In this document: one piece after another, positions 39,201-52,700 of the stretch
Layout of the letters: each line of letters starts with the position of its first letter
How positions within the stretch are numbered: position 1 is the first letter of the stretch
Assembly (NCBI GenBank): GCA_017590115.1
Contig: JAGGNK010006559.1
Coordinates: 6,499,784-6,563,783, forward strand
DNA from: Montifringilla adamsi
Taxonomy: Eukaryota > Chordata > Aves > Passeriformes > Passeridae
Reading direction: 5' to 3'
DNA length: 64,000 bases
Translations under genes and position numbers: made by a program
Notes under the pieces: generated by a model
Database searches by the model: none
What the model saw: the letters and a program-made list of their open reading frames with translations, nothing else
What the model was told of the DNA's origin: nothing

Positions 39201-39660
39201 TTTGGAGCAGTAAAAAGTTGTGTTTATTGCAGAAATGTGACACTGTAGGAGTTAAAGTAAATCCCATTATTTTGGTTCTTCATGGTGCAGCTGCCTTGCC
39301 ATATTTAATATTGCACTGTTACCAATATTGTGCAAAGGCTTTGGTACAAATTGAGATTAACAAGTAACAGTGACATCACACCAATAGCAATAACCTAAAG
39401 TAAATTATCTCTTCTTCCTACTGTTCTTAGCTTTTGCATTTCTGCTCTGGCTGAATTACAAAATGCTCTAGGCCATGCATTTTATTGAGGTGACTGCAAT
39501 TCTGCAGTAGCAAGCATTTCTGTCCTTTAGCTGTTAACCACATGGTGCTCCAAACAAAACAGCAAACCACTAGGAATGTCAGCTGCATCCCACCCTACTG
39601 GGAATTCAACATTTTTCTGAAGACAAAAAATATTTTCCTTGGCTGATATATTATAATAGC
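33291..39660. other. Gene-less stretch
   Basis: No gene is supported. The longest frame (33639-34079, plus, 146 codons) has no domain and overlaps open frames on the other strand. Simple sequence is limited to short T or A runs (near 33380, 35222, 35819) and a GAAA/AAAG patch near 38118-38138. Confidence 0.5.
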
Positions 39661-39685
39661 TAATAATAATAATAATAATAATAAT
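39661..39685. repeat. (TAA)8 microsatellite
   Basis: Eight uninterrupted TAA units. Confidence 0.9.
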
Positions 39686-39966
39686 GCTCTACTTTCAAAA
39701 TAGGTTTTCTAACCTTGGAGACTGAACACTGTATATCACTTACTTTTAATCAGACCTGATATTGTATGAAAAGGTTTATCCTTAGGAAAGGACAATAACA
39801 CAAATGAAAATGGATTCTCAGCCAATGGAATCCAGAATTTGTTAGCTTTATTGAAGTGAATGATCAACCTGGTTTTCTTCACCCCAACTATGTGGCCATT
39901 ACTCTAGTGGCAAATAGGTTGTTAGCACCTTTTGATAAATAATCACTTGGCTATCAAGAATCCAAT

Positions 39967-40016
39967 TCTTTTTCTTTTTCTTTTTCTTTTTCTTTTTCTT
40001 TTTCTTTTTCTTTTTC
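39967..40016. repeat. (CTTTTT)n microsatellite
   Basis: About eight units of CTTTTT form a pure polypyrimidine strand. A long frame runs through it (FLFLFL repeats) only because the 6-bp unit has no stop. It is not a gene. Confidence 0.95.
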
Positions 40017-40121
40017 CCATGTTTCCACATTCTGCTTTCTTTCCTCTTCATGCTTCTTTTTTGTTTGTTTTTGAGTTTTTTAAAGGTTGTCTATCTGGAA
40101 GCAAAGCAAACACTGGCTTGC

Positions 40122-40152
<31 letters not shown>
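40122..40152. repeat. (CTTT)n microsatellite
   Basis: About seven CTTT units lie 105 bp after the CTTTTT array and on the same strand. Confidence 0.9.
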
Positions 40153-40183
40153 GATAGTTTGGTTTAGGTAGTAATAAAACATT

Positions 40184-40460
40184 TGTGGTGAGCAGCAAGG
40201 GGCCATCTGCAAGGCCCCTGAAGCCTTGGGATCAAGACACCCATAAGCAAGGGTTCAATGCTTAAAAAATTATTTACAAAATAAGCAGTGAGGTGCACTG
40301 AAAGCAGTGAGAGCACTCAGTAAGAACACTCTTTGAGAGTGTGTTTCTCTCAAAGCTGTTACTTAAAGCTTTTGGGTTGCTTCAACCCACATGGCTTTGA
40401 ACAGAGCTTCTGAGGATGTCTGGGTTAAAGCTGTCCTCTTTTAACTTGAGGACAGCCCGC
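40184..40460. repeat. Hairpin-rich block, possibly LTR-derived
   Basis: Four perfect inverted repeats lie within 260 bp: AGGGGCC/GGCCCCT (40198-40204, 40213-40219), CTTTGAGAG/CTCTCAAAG (40331-40339, 40347-40355), GGGTTG/CAACCC (40374-40379, 40383-40388) and GCTGTCCTC/GAGGACAGC (40430-40438, 40448-40456). The block opens TGTGGTGAG, like an LTR start, and contains an AATTATTTACAAAATAAG stretch of a kind I associate with avian retroviral LTRs. I found no convincing target-site duplication, so the right border is open and the LTR reading is tentative. The block may extend toward 40700. Confidence 0.4.
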
Positions 40461-43400
40461 TCTCCCACTTCTTCAGCTACTGCCCTCTAGGCAGGAAGAT
40501 AAAGACCAGCCCTGTCTCATGTGCAGGGACTGCAGTTTACTGGGAGGGTCCTGGACCTACATATCTTCCATAAGACCTCCCTCAGTCATGACTGCCATTA
40601 AATCAAGGGAATGTTCTCATGAATGGCCCTCCCACAACCTCTGCATGTTGACTATTTGCAAGACACGTTAACTTCCAGTGTTAGATGATGAAACCTGCTG
40701 GGGACAACTGCCCTCTCTGCATGAACATGTAAAGGCAGGGAACCAATGGTTCCTTGTGTTTCCACTTCTGCTTGGCAAGTGAGGGTTGCCTTTTGACTGA
40801 AGAGCTGGGAAAATCAGCTCCTTCTCCAGTGTCCTGATGTTATGGCTGAGGCACCAAAGGGATCTGGGAGAAAGGCGGTGAAGGCAGCAAGAGCCGCCCA
40901 CGCCTGCTCTGTGTTTCAGGAAGCTCCATGCTCCAGGTGTCTGTCTCCCTGTTGGCCCTGCACTGCAGTTCCCGCACCTGCAATGGCTCTGCCACCCTGA
41001 CCAGGGACTTCCCACCTCTCATATGTGCCACTTGCAGTGGAAGAGGATTAGATGGGAAGACCTGACTGAGTCTGCTCTTGTTGCTCCATTTTCAGTAAGG
41101 CTGCTGAGGCTCTCACCTGCTGCCTGCAGCCTGCTTATCACTGTGCTCGCTTATCACAGTGCTGACAGGCATTTTGATCCTGAGTAAGTAGCACTGCAAC
41201 ACATTTGAGATGTTGGGTGTGAACTTGTCTGTTTTATTGGGCTTATTAGGTCCTGATCTCTCCATCACAAGAAATTTACAAGGCAGTCTGTAAAACGTTT
41301 AGAAGTGGGCAACAAAGATGATCAAAGGTACAGAAAAGCTCTGTGTGAAGGATGACTAAGCTAGGACTTTTGTATATGGAAAGGAGGTAAAGGAGGAGGA
41401 GGTGATACATTTACAAAAAAAAAAAAAATTGAGTGGCATGGAGAGAATGAATAGATTGATTTTTTTTTTGCTCCTTTCCAGTACAAGAGGTGGGAGACAT
41501 CAGACTAAGCTAATAAAATAGTAGGGCTCCAAACAAAACATCTCAGTCAGCTGACCCATTGATCTCCTTGACAAAGGATGGTGTGGGTCTTAAACTTTTT
41601 AGGCTTTCAAGGACAGACTGGAGATTTAATGTAAGAGTAATGCCCTGGGAGTACTAACCACATAGAAACCACAGCCTCATCAGGAGGTTCCTGTTCTGAA
41701 AATGTCAGAAAATTGGGAGAGTGCTACAGAGAGTTTTTACATATGCCTGTTCACTAGGCATCTGCTGTTGGTGTGGTGGGAAGTAGAAAAGAAGGACCTT
41801 CAGTCTGACACTTTACAGTTTTCCTTCTGTTCTTCACAGCAGTGAAAAGTCTGCAAAGGTGTAGAAACTATGAATAGGCTTTAGGTCACTTAACTTTAAT
41901 CCTCAGAAAATAGAGGCTCTAGTCACCCATCTCCCAGAAATCAGTGGTATGGAGGGCATGCCACCCACCCTAAGATAGGTATCCAAAAGGACAGATGAAT
42001 CACCCTCTCGAGCTACCTTTTATTTCTGATTTCCCAGGGAGTTTGGACAGCTGCCTCGTGTTGGATGAGTAGTTTCTTTCTAACTTCACTTAATCTTACT
42101 TGAGTGAGACTGATCCTGATTAAAGTGGCTTTTGGCAGTAGGTTTAAGGCCTTTTTCTGCAAGGTTTCAAATGCCACTGTGTTAAGGCTAGCATTTATTA
42201 GATGTGTCCTTTGAAAAAAGCTCCTTGAGCATGACCAGGAATTTCACTCTTCAAAGGTCAGTGGTCTGCAGCAACAAAACCAATCAAGCTCTACCTGGGG
42301 TCTGAGGAAGCTCTGTTTCAGAGTGTGGGACTTCTGACATTTCACTGCCTATTTAGACACTGCATCTGAAACTAATTAAAAGGAAGGTGACTGATAGCTG
42401 AGAGACAGAGATTACTGGCTTGTGTTATACTGTCCAGAAACATTACATGACCATTCCCAGCTGTTGTTCCGGCATGGGGTACACCAGCTGTCTCATCAAA
42501 TCACACCATGGAATAACAGCTCAGAAATCTTCCATATTACCCTGCCGTAAGAAAACAACTCCTCCTGACAAGACCCCAAAGCTAAAAAAGAATGTCTTGC
42601 AAGATAATTATTTTTTGCTTCCTTTGATTATATTTTACCTTCCAGGAAGCAGATGTAAACACAGTCCACATCTATTCCAGCTCTGTAATCACCAGCCTTT
42701 GTTTTTGTAAATGTATCTAAACTGCTAACTTCATTTTCACAGCACTTAAATTGCTTGGAAAATTCTTTCTCATCCAGATTGCCAATATGTAGTGTGACAG
42801 ATTTTGGCACTATTGGAGCAGTGTACCCTGCCTGCCTTCTGTGGATGCTTCTGTGGATGTGTTAATCATTACTGCACAGCTTTCCAAACCAATCAGATAT
42901 TGCTGAATGTATAAACACATTAATTAAGTGAAATACATGCCTTTTTCTTTTTAGTTCTGCCTTTTACAAGAGATTGTGACGTTCAAGATGTAAAATCAAA
43001 TTTGCACCAGAATTTAGATTTCATAGGGACAGACTTAGTAAAAATAGCCCTATTTTATTTTCCTTTTGTAAATTTGACTGGATATAATGCTTTAAATGTA
43101 TAACCAGTATCTTCTCAACACAAAGCTACTATACTTGATCCCAGATATGAAACTGACAGGAAATATGTTACTACAACAAAATGCAGAAGTGTGCTTTCAC
43201 CAGCTTGCTTGTGGAAAAGACAAAAATCTTAAGACTGTACTTTAATTGCAGCTGAATTTTAAAAATGCCAGATGCTATTTGATATTTAGATATGGAAATA
43301 ATAATAAAATCTATGAATACTAATGCTTCAGGGTCTTACAGTGTCATAAACCCAGAATAATGCCACTGAATACATCTGAATTTTGCTGATATGGAACTGG

Positions 43401-46400
43401 TGGGAGGGTAGAGTCAGATCTCAGGTATTTTTCACCTGTTGTGTTTAACCTGGCCAGACCTTTACCTACTATGGTCATTGCTGTGTGTGCAAAGCTCAGA
43501 CATCAGAGCTTTTTGTCTAGAGAATATGAAGCAACACTATCCTTAGGTAAAGGGAGCCCTAAACATTCAAAGACTACAGAGTGTGGGAGAAACTCATAAT
43601 TTAAGCCAGTGTGGGTGGCTGAATACTCTGAGTGCTTTTATGGATCTTTTAAAAATTATGAGCTGACAGCATCATACCTTACCTACTACCCTGAATGCCA
43701 TTTTGTGCTGTCCTTGTCCTCCTGGGGGAGGTAAGGCTTGTCGAATGAGTAAGAGCCAGCAGTATCTAGATACCTTCCTCCCCTTCACTTCAGTTAAAAT
43801 TAGCCACAGAAATGCCTTTGTGGGTTTGGGCCTGGTGAGCAGTGAGGTATGGCAGGGAATCAAAGTGACCTGCAGGAACAGCGTGGTAGCTGAGCAGCTG
43901 CAGCGGGTATTTTGTGGCAATGCTGGTGGCAGATGGACCAAAGGAATTGTCTCTGGATGCATCACAGCTCTTCTCCTCTCTGTGCAGAAGCCCACGCTCA
44001 CCTGAGGTTGATGCTGACTCTCTAGGATGGAGGGGAATTACAGCTGACCAGGAAACTTGTGCTGGCTGTCCCATCAGCTCTCTGAAGAAAGTGTTTTCTT
44101 AGAAGCATTTCTAGAAGTCCTCTGCAAGTTGGTGGTGTGGCACTTTTTAGGAATTGGCAAAAAAAGTGACACTGCAAGCAGCCAGACAAGGGTTGGACAG
44201 TGTACAAAGCTTCCAAGAAAAAAGGCTAATATCAACAAATATAGATCGGATACACATAACCATTTATCTGCTCTGGCCACACTAACAGTAAACCAGCTGC
44301 AAACATATGCAGATGACATGCTGAGTGTACTTCAAAGACTTTTTACAACTCCTTAGCTTGGACAGAAGCAAGGCAATGTGGGCGCCAAGACAGACACAGG
44401 AATCTTCCCCAGCCAACCATTTCTTAGCCTGGCACTGCATCTTGATTACTCCCTTTCAGAAAAGGAGAGCTGCCATAATTACCTGGTTTCTTTGCTGCTC
44501 TAACTGGCACTAAGCAACATGGTTTTATGGTTGCATTTAATTCTCAAGCCTAAAGGAAGGGAGAGAAGCCTAGGCCAGGGGAAGGTGGGGACATGGGTTT
44601 TAGCTGAAGTATTCTGTGGGGCTGGGCAATTTAGCTAGGGAGCCATCAAATATCCAGTGGAAGGATTGGGGAAGTTCCTTCCCATTTTTGGAGGCTGCTT
44701 CAGACAATGTGCTGGAAGTCTGTGTGAGGAGCAGGCTGTCCCTGCTGCCCTCTCAGGGTCATCATCCAAGAGCCATGCTGGGGGCAGAGAGACACAAGCA
44801 AGCACACGGAATGGTTAAAGGCTGGCCTGCAAGGCCAGGAGCTGGGCCTGGGACATGACACATGGCAACAAGTGTCATGCCTCCTGGGAGGGCCATGTGC
44901 CAGTTAACCCTGTTCAGAAACTGCCACCTCACTTTGCAAACGCTCAGAGGGTTTGTTGCGAGCCCTTCATGGCAGTGATGTGCACCTGGGCTCCTAAACA
45001 CTGTGTACCACCTATGAATCAGCTCTGGTATGGTTGAGTCTTGCTGAACTTTTTTTTTTTTCCACACAGACAAAAGTTCCCTTAAAAATATCTTTCAGGT
45101 GTAGTTCCAGGATATTTTCCATACTGGATACAGCTACAGATTTCCTATCTTTCCATAAACAAAGGTACCACAAGGGTTGTGTACAAGGCCAGGTAGCAAA
45201 TAGTGCTGAAAATCCCTAAGAAGTGTCATCATAAATATCTGTTGATTTTGGAGCCATGTAAAAATGGCAACTGAGCTCAGGTTCAGTAAATTAAAAAAAA
45301 AAAATGTATAAGCCTCTACAAGAAAAAACCTTGTGCACATACAAAACCCTTCCTGGGATTGTGATTTTTCCAAAGTGCTGTGAGTTGAAAGTTGTTTTTC
45401 ATTCAACAGCTACAGCTGTGACTCCAGCTGTTCCTCCTGAATGTTATTTGATTCAGGAAGCCTTTCATGCTGAGGACTGACCTTTCAAAGGGATTCATAT
45501 TGTGTGTTACTCCATTTTGTGCTTCATTATGTATATGCTGATGAGCTGAGGGTGGTGGCCAGGTGATAAATTGCTAGCAAGTGATAAATTGCTAGATAAT
45601 CTACTCATTAGTTGGAAGACTTGTAAGTAAAGTAGAGAAGAAAGGAATGTGAAGATCAAGGACTGTTAAGTGGAAGCTGGTGAGAGGTCCCATGGAACAG
45701 GACTAAAATGAGTGAGTCTCAACCTGACTGTACTGGTGGGTGCTGCATGAAGTTCATGCTGCTTTTTGGAAGGGGTGGCTGGACATTCCCACCATGACTG
45801 GAAGGTTTTCTTCTTTAGCTCTTTGCACATGTGAACTTTTGTGCTTAGGTGTGTAAATAGATTGCTCAGCCTGTGTGTACCTCTGTAAACATGTGCTATT
45901 ATAATCTTAAAATGAATAGCAATGGTGTCTGCTATATGGGGAAAAAAGAAAAAAAAAAAAAAAAAAAAAGTCTTCTCCTTGGGGAAGCAAGGGATGGGTA
46001 CTTGGTTGATGCTGACTCCAGCATGGCTTGAGATGCAGTTTGATATGTAAGGCCATGCAGTACAGCAGTGCCACCTTCCACCTAAGGAAGGTTCTCCTCC
46101 TTGTTGAAGAAACCCTTAATTTTAATAAGATTGATTGTCCTTTCCAGCCCAAGATAAAAGTATCACACTTGTTTGTTACCTATGAATGCTGGTAAAATAC
46201 CTGTAGAAAAATGTTGCCGTTTCTGGCATTTTCTTTTGGAGTTCTTGAGACAGCAAATGCTTTTCAAGATGTTCATGGCTGGTGGAAGCCACCCCTCTGA
46301 CTCAGCTGGCAGATGCTCATGTTCAGTGCCTATCAAAACTTAGTTCTTGAAAACTGCTTCCTGAGAGAAACTCTTATAATTAGCTGGGCTTTCCTGAAAT

Positions 46401-46598
46401 GAGTAGGTGCAAATGAGTCAATTTAATTACTTAATGTAGCAGCCTTCCCACGTGGGCAGTTGTGGATTTTTCTTGTCTAAAAATGTTTCTGACAGAACTT
46501 GGACTTCTGGTCAATTGGGGCTGACAATCAGTGTGAAATTATCTGTGTTTTTGCTGTTATTGGAGTGAGATTGGTTTCTTGCCATCCTTTTTTGGCAG
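40461..46598. other. Gene-less stretch
   Basis: No gene is supported. A GC-richer patch at about 40840-41035 is open on the minus strand but matches no family I know. A-runs or T-runs occur near 41417-41430, 45050-45062 and 45292-45304. A 15-bp direct repeat GTGATAAATTGCTAG occurs at 45563-45577 and 45581-45595 (period 18). An A21 run lies at 45949-45969. Overlapping frames between 43.7 and 44.4 kb on both strands show no domain. Confidence 0.5.
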
Positions 46599-46760
46599 CA
46601 CAAGCCACGTGTGCAAAAGAGACAATACTGGAGTTGGACACAGACTTATGGATCCCCTGTGGCTGTCTCCACACCTATGAAAAGAAAAGGTATGATATTA
46701 GCAATGACACACCAACTCTGGGAACTGTTCCAGGAGTCGTCCCTGAAGCATCCAAGGAAG
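46599..46760 (+). CDS. Possible internal exon, 162 bp, product unknown
   Basis: A pyrimidine-rich tract ending TTTTTTGGCAG (46588-46598) precedes the segment, and AAGGAAG|GTAAGAG (donor GT at 46761-46762) ends it. Both match vertebrate splice consensus well. The enclosed 162 bp equal 54 codons, so inclusion would keep phase. Two of the three plus-strand frames are open throughout. One reads KRQYWSWTQTYGSPVAV and then STPMKRKGMILAMTHQLWEL; the other contains ETILELDTDLWIPCGC. I recognise neither. No neighbouring exon of the same gene could be found. A chance pairing of splice-like sites in 64 kb is quite possible. Confidence 0.2.
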
Positions 46761-49700
46761 GTAAGAGTTAATTATATGGTCCCAGAAACAGAAGGGCAAA
46801 CACACAAAGCATGTTAAGCCCAGACAGCCAAGCTGCAAGGATGCTGTGCACAGAATAAGCCTAGGAGGAACCACAATGGATATGTTGGGACTTTCACAGC
46901 TTTGTCTGCAGTGGCAGATTAATCCAGACTTCTGTATTGTGCCTACAATACAAGGCTGGGAGCAGGTGATCCCCTACCTCTTTCTGCAGAGGTTCCCATC
47001 TGCAGTGAGCGTAGCCTGGAGGGGTTTGTACCATCTGCAATGGACCATCATGAAACACTCTGAGACACAGAAAACTGTTTGTTGCTACTGAAGTGCTGGT
47101 TCTCTACAGCAAATACTTTTATTTATAGTCAATGCATCAACAGCTCACCTGAGGAAGCAATGCTTATTCTCAATACAGTGATTTTGTCACTGTACTGAGA
47201 CTGTCACTGCAAAACTTTGGGACCATTCACACATGAATATGTGGTGATACTAGTGTCTTATGCCCAAAGTTATTTTAGTGCTGCAGACAGCTGTATTTCA
47301 AATTCCTGGGGCCTAGAGAAGCATGGTGAGCAGTTAGCAATATATTAATGTAGATTAAAAAATACTTCTGAATATCTGTGCAAAACACTGTTGGTAGGGT
47401 GAGGGGGAAGTGGCACTGAGGGCTTGTAACAGCCAGCTTTCCAGACAGTCTTGTAACATTCTGTAAAGGGTCACTAATACTAATTTTCATTACTATTTTC
47501 TAGTTATGTACAAAAACATCTTAAAGACCTTTAAGTGAGATGCAGTTTGAAGAGAGGAATTTTTTTTTCCCAATCGAGCAATTGAGAGAACTGAAAAGGG
47601 AGAAGCCAATAAAATTACAGGCTTTTTGGGTTATCCAAGATAATCTTCATCTGAAAATTAGAAGCAGGACAATCAGATTAAGAATGGGGTGAGAACAATT
47701 GCTCTGATAATGAAAGGACAAAAAGTGGTTTCCAGTCCTTAAAAATTATGCTGGAATATGAATAAATTACCAGTAGCAGAGGAGGTGGGTACTTGGTGTG
47801 GATTGTGAAAAATCCATGCCAGGTAATTCCTCCTTAGTGTATCTAACTTTTGATGCAAATAACATTTTAAGAACTTCCTACTCTCTTCTCATGCACAGAG
47901 TACTGTTTACATCCACACACCCTGCTCCTTCCCATCCTCCCCTCCTTGGTTGAGCTGCACAGATGTTTAGGAGGCCACTGGAGAACTGTACTAGCGAATT
48001 CATCAGAAGCCTTTAAAAATCCTTGCCAAAAAAGCATAAATCATCCCTGTGCCTGAGCTAGTGGCCCCCACCTATGTTTGCAAGGTACTATTACTTCCAG
48101 TCCAAAGTCTCTGTGTGGAGCTTGCACATTCTTCCTCAGCCTGGATCTAGCTTGGGGTGCCAGCATGTGGTGCAGATGAGCCTGGTTTATCCCATGTGCT
48201 GGCCACAGATCTGTCTATACAAATCCTGACTGGGTTTCGTAAGATCAGCCCCATCTTTTATAAAAGACACCTAAAATTATCCTGTTTTCCTGTGTTTAAG
48301 TGTCCTGACAGCACTTCTTCGTAGAACATCCTTTCCTTAAAGATTTGTTAAGTAGTAGAGACATACATAAATATGTACATAATCCTGGGATTGGCAGCTT
48401 TGTGCATGCTATGCACATAATCCAAGCCTGTCACTGGGAGTTATGAGTATCCCATAAGAAAAAGCAGAATCACAGTAGCAAGCAGTGATCTGGTAATCTG
48501 TACAAGGTGGAATTGCTTCTGCCCCTCCTCATTCCTATTTAAGGTTTCTCAAAGTAAAAGATACATTGACATATTTTTGCTGTTTTTATCGGCAATTCGA
48601 CTACATGGGTTTCAGTTGGCTTAATATAAAAAATTGGTTGATAACTTGTGCTTTGAGTAGTTGTCACCATTTGTTAAAATGAAAAAAACTTGATAAAAAC
48701 TTGATACCATTAAAAATACAATATCTACAGAGAAAAGCCCCAATATGAAATTTCCTCAGGTTATTTCAAAGAAAACATAGTCCTTGCAATAACTGTTGAT
48801 CCAAACCACTTCACATGTGGGAAAGTTTAGCTGAAGAAAGAACAGTTAATATGTATAAAGACAGACATCTATAAAAATAGGCATATAACTTGACCATTTA
48901 AACTCCTAATCATGAGTTTAAATAGCCAGGTCTAGCTCACTTCCTTTCCCCAGTATTTCATCTGCAGATTTATGGGTATAAACGCTAGGAGAGAGATCCA
49001 GTTTGCGAGTTCTATCCTGCTCCATCTGGCCTTTTAAGAAGGCTCACACCAAGGTGGTTATGTCTTGGGATGGAACATCTTCATATGGTGGTGATAGTTT
49101 GTTTCCTTTAAAGTATTTTTCTATTGTGGTTCTGTGTTTTAGAGGAGCCAATTAAAAGCATGCTCTTGGCAGGACATGGCTTTTTCAGCTTATCAAGGCT
49201 GGAACTTGCTAGATAAGCTCTGTTGCAGTTTATGCCTATATCATGCTGCTGCAGCTTTTAAATGCACTGTAATTTAATGCTGGCTACCAATAGTATAGTA
49301 CTTTCTATACTTGGAATTTAAATGCTGGACAATTTGGCTTTTAATGGGTTCACTAGAATGTTATGAAGAATTATGTGCCAGGTTTTGTTTTTTTTTTTTT
49401 TTTTTGGTTCACATTTAGGCCTTATTTTAAGAATTCTATATTGGCTTAATGCTGAGGTCTGTGTGCACACAAGTCAGTGCATGGGGAACCACATCCTGCC
49501 ACGTGGCAGCCCCCAACAGCTTGAGAATTGGGGTGGGTGTGTGGGGGCCTCACCTTGTGCAAAAACTGGCCCTGACCCTCATGTAGATGAGCAGCTATTG
49601 CTCTCCAGTGCTGTTTTGGCTTGGGATGAAATAGAGCTGAGTGCTGTGCCCAGGAACAGGATGTTAGAGTTGACTCCATGGCAGGATAGAGATAAGGGAC

Positions 49701-52700
49701 AGGGAAGTGCTGGGTAACTGATGCTGGTGGTAGCCTACTCTGTTGTGACATCATCTAAGTAAAGGATTTCCAAACCTATGTGTCCAACATCAGGGCATGT
49801 TAAAGGATCTTGGTATGTAAAGCATGTATTTGCCACAGCTATGCTAAGATCCTTCAAGCCTGAGCCCAGCTAGTGCAGTTTGAATATTTCATACTTTTCT
49901 GGTTTTAGTTTGGTTTATTATCTGCTTCCAGCTGAGTCACATGACTGTAAACAGATCAGTTTGTCTCTAAGGAAATGATTCCAGAAAATTGGGAGAGTCA
50001 GATCAGTCCAAATACCATCTGCAGAAATGAAGATTTTAATACTCACATAAGGCTGACCAAACTTATACTGCTCCTGTTTCCTCTTTCATGTTTTTCTTGG
50101 GTAAGCATCTAATTTTCTGGCACAAAGTCTAATTTGTTGCATGGATGCTGACATTGCAGCAATGTTCCTCAGCAAATCCCAATTTCAAAAGCAAAAAAAA
50201 ACGGTCTATTTCAAAGTAAATAGATATTCACGAGCAGATATTGTATGAGTTTATGCCACCAAAATCAATGTGGAGACCTAAACTTTAAGAAAAACCAGTT
50301 ATGAAATAATTTGGATGCTTGAGAACATCATGCTCAGACTTTTTCTTATTAATGTTGCTGTCATAGACTTGCAGACAAAGCAAAACTGGCTAGAACTGCC
50401 ACAAGAGCGAACTCTCCATCAGATCAGCTCCACAGCAGTTCACAGAAACGTTGCCATTGTTCATATTTTCTGTAGTTTGGTCAAGTGGCTGCCTGGTCAC
50501 TGCAATTTAGCTGCTCAGCAGATGACAGGTCAGTACAGAGGCAGTGCTGGAAAAATGTCAGTGCTTGGAACAGGGACAAAGGAGCGAGTTTGGGATGAGG
50601 AAGGTGCTAGAAGTGCTGATGAAGCACTGATTGCTGTGCTTTTCAGATTTGTCTTTCAGACTTGTGCTACTTGAGAGGAAGAGCAGATGGCTGCTTCTGC
50701 CAGTGCCCTGTGCCTTGGGAAAGGCACAGAAAGAGTAAAATACCAACAGTCACAATACACAGAGGTGTGCAGACATCCTCCCGTTACTGTGGTGAAGCTC
50801 ACTGAAACAAACTTGTGGACTGCAGGTATACACCTGCTCAGCACTGAGCCCTTGCCTTCAAGTAATAGGATCACAGTCCTCGGGATGACTGCCATGATCT
50901 ACTTATCCTTGAGTAAATAGTTGTTAATTCCTCCTCTGGATAATGTATGACTGACGTTAGTGGGACACCCAATTACTACTCAGAGCACAGACAAAATTAT
51001 CTTCCTACCACTTTGCTTTCCACCCCCCATTTCTTTGCTTCATTTAAAATTTTCTCTCCCTACATAGGGCTTCTTCTAGGCAGGCATGCTGTAAGCATCA
51101 GATCTCCTCAGCATTGCCAATGTACTTTGTTCAGCCATCAGTGACAGGATACCATTCATTTCTCTCATCCTACAGCACTGCCTTTTACAAAAATGCCATA
51201 CTTCCAGGCCTTTCCCAAAGAAGCCTGCAGCCTGCTGTGTTTGTGTTAAAGCACTCTGAAAAAGTGGGGTCAGAGTCCCTTTTTGTTTATTTATTTATTT
51301 TTTACTCTGGACTCTTAGCGCAGTGAGATTTATGTACAAATTGGGATATTAATGAGACATATCTTAACTTCTTGACTGGAAATTGATCACCTTCCTTAAT
51401 GCTTTCAATAATATGACTCAAACCCAGTGAGCTCAGATACTGCCTTTGAGTTGATCCAGACTATGATAAACCATTTAGGATGGAAAGTAGTCCAGAATGT
51501 TCTCTTGTTAACATGGCTGCTTGTGTTAGAAATTTAAAATATGATGGCTGTAATTTAAAATGTGATCTTTACCTTTTGTGCTTCCAATTCTCAACTCCAT
51601 CCTGCTGCAGTGGGAGGGGAAGGGGAAGCAAGAGAGCAACATCTGACTTGGGAGAGTGTCCATGGGGTGAACTGGGGAGTATGATTCCTAAACCATGATA
51701 TCTGCAGTCAAAGCTGAGAATCATCCTGTGTAGAAGACAGCTGGTTTTCAGAAAGCAATTTCTGGGCTTTTGACCCATTTAGAAGCGCCAGACAGTTGGT
51801 GCCTTCAGCATGCAAAACTTGTGCATGGTATTTTTGAGCATTCTTCTTGCTGGTGAGTTGCTGCATTGCAAAGCTGCCTAACTGGAGCAGCTTCTTGCAG
51901 GAAGGCTTGCAAATGGGTGTCATTGTGACCCAAGCTGTGGTGCCAGCAGCAACAGGGACTGGAGGAATTTTCCGTGTTTTTCAGTCTTGAGTCCAGATCC
52001 TGACTAACCCCTGCATGGGTGCTGGTATCAAGTGATGAGCTGTTCTCAGTCCCAGCTGAGAACACTGCATATCTTCTTTCCAGCTTTGTGGGCTGCAGGA
52101 GGGAATAGTGTGAACTGAGTGTGACTGGGATTACAACTTGGCCCTCAAATGGCTTTATCAAACTGTGGAAAAGCAATAGTGTTGTCAAGAAGAGGAGGTA
52201 ATGAAGGGTCTTCACTCTACACACCTCCTCCATTTTAAAGCAGAGGAAGGCGTTTGTTCTGGCAATTCCATTCTCCTGGCCAAAACCAGAAAATGGTATG
52301 GCAACTTTCCCTTCTTTTGGTTCCTTTCAGGTGCTTGCACATTGTGTGTTGCAGATATATGTGGGAAAACTTGCTACACTATCAATAGACTTATTTTCTT
52401 TAATCCATGCAGTTATGAGCATATTAAATATGAGGACTGACCTTGGTGTTTCTGTAATTCTGGATTTTCTATCTGATGTGGTTTTGAAAAGTACCAGCAA
52501 ATTCTTGCAGAAGTCTTTTGTTTCTAACTGCAGCTCATGGATATTCTCCAGGCAGAATGGCAAAACTTGTCCTGAATTTTCTCCTCCTGCTTTTGGTTAA
52601 AGACTGCTTGACCTTTCTTGGTTTACCTTGCATTTGAGCTATGGTGTTGGAAGTCCATTCTGTACACACAAAATCAAGGCCTTTCACCAAACCTCCCCAT

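Noticed and set aside
39932..40171. 79-codon frame with FLFLFL repeats
   Set aside because: It comes from the CTTTTT and CTTT microsatellites, which contain no stop codon.
40184..41197. Possible 1-kb LTR bounded by CATT
   Set aside because: Only a 4-bp match, weak inverted ends and an arbitrary right border. The chance of coincidence is high.
51805..52233. 142-codon minus-strand frame with a hydrophobic N-terminal part
   Set aside because: The leader is followed by low-information sequence with no domain or splice donor at a sensible place, and there are no promoter signals.
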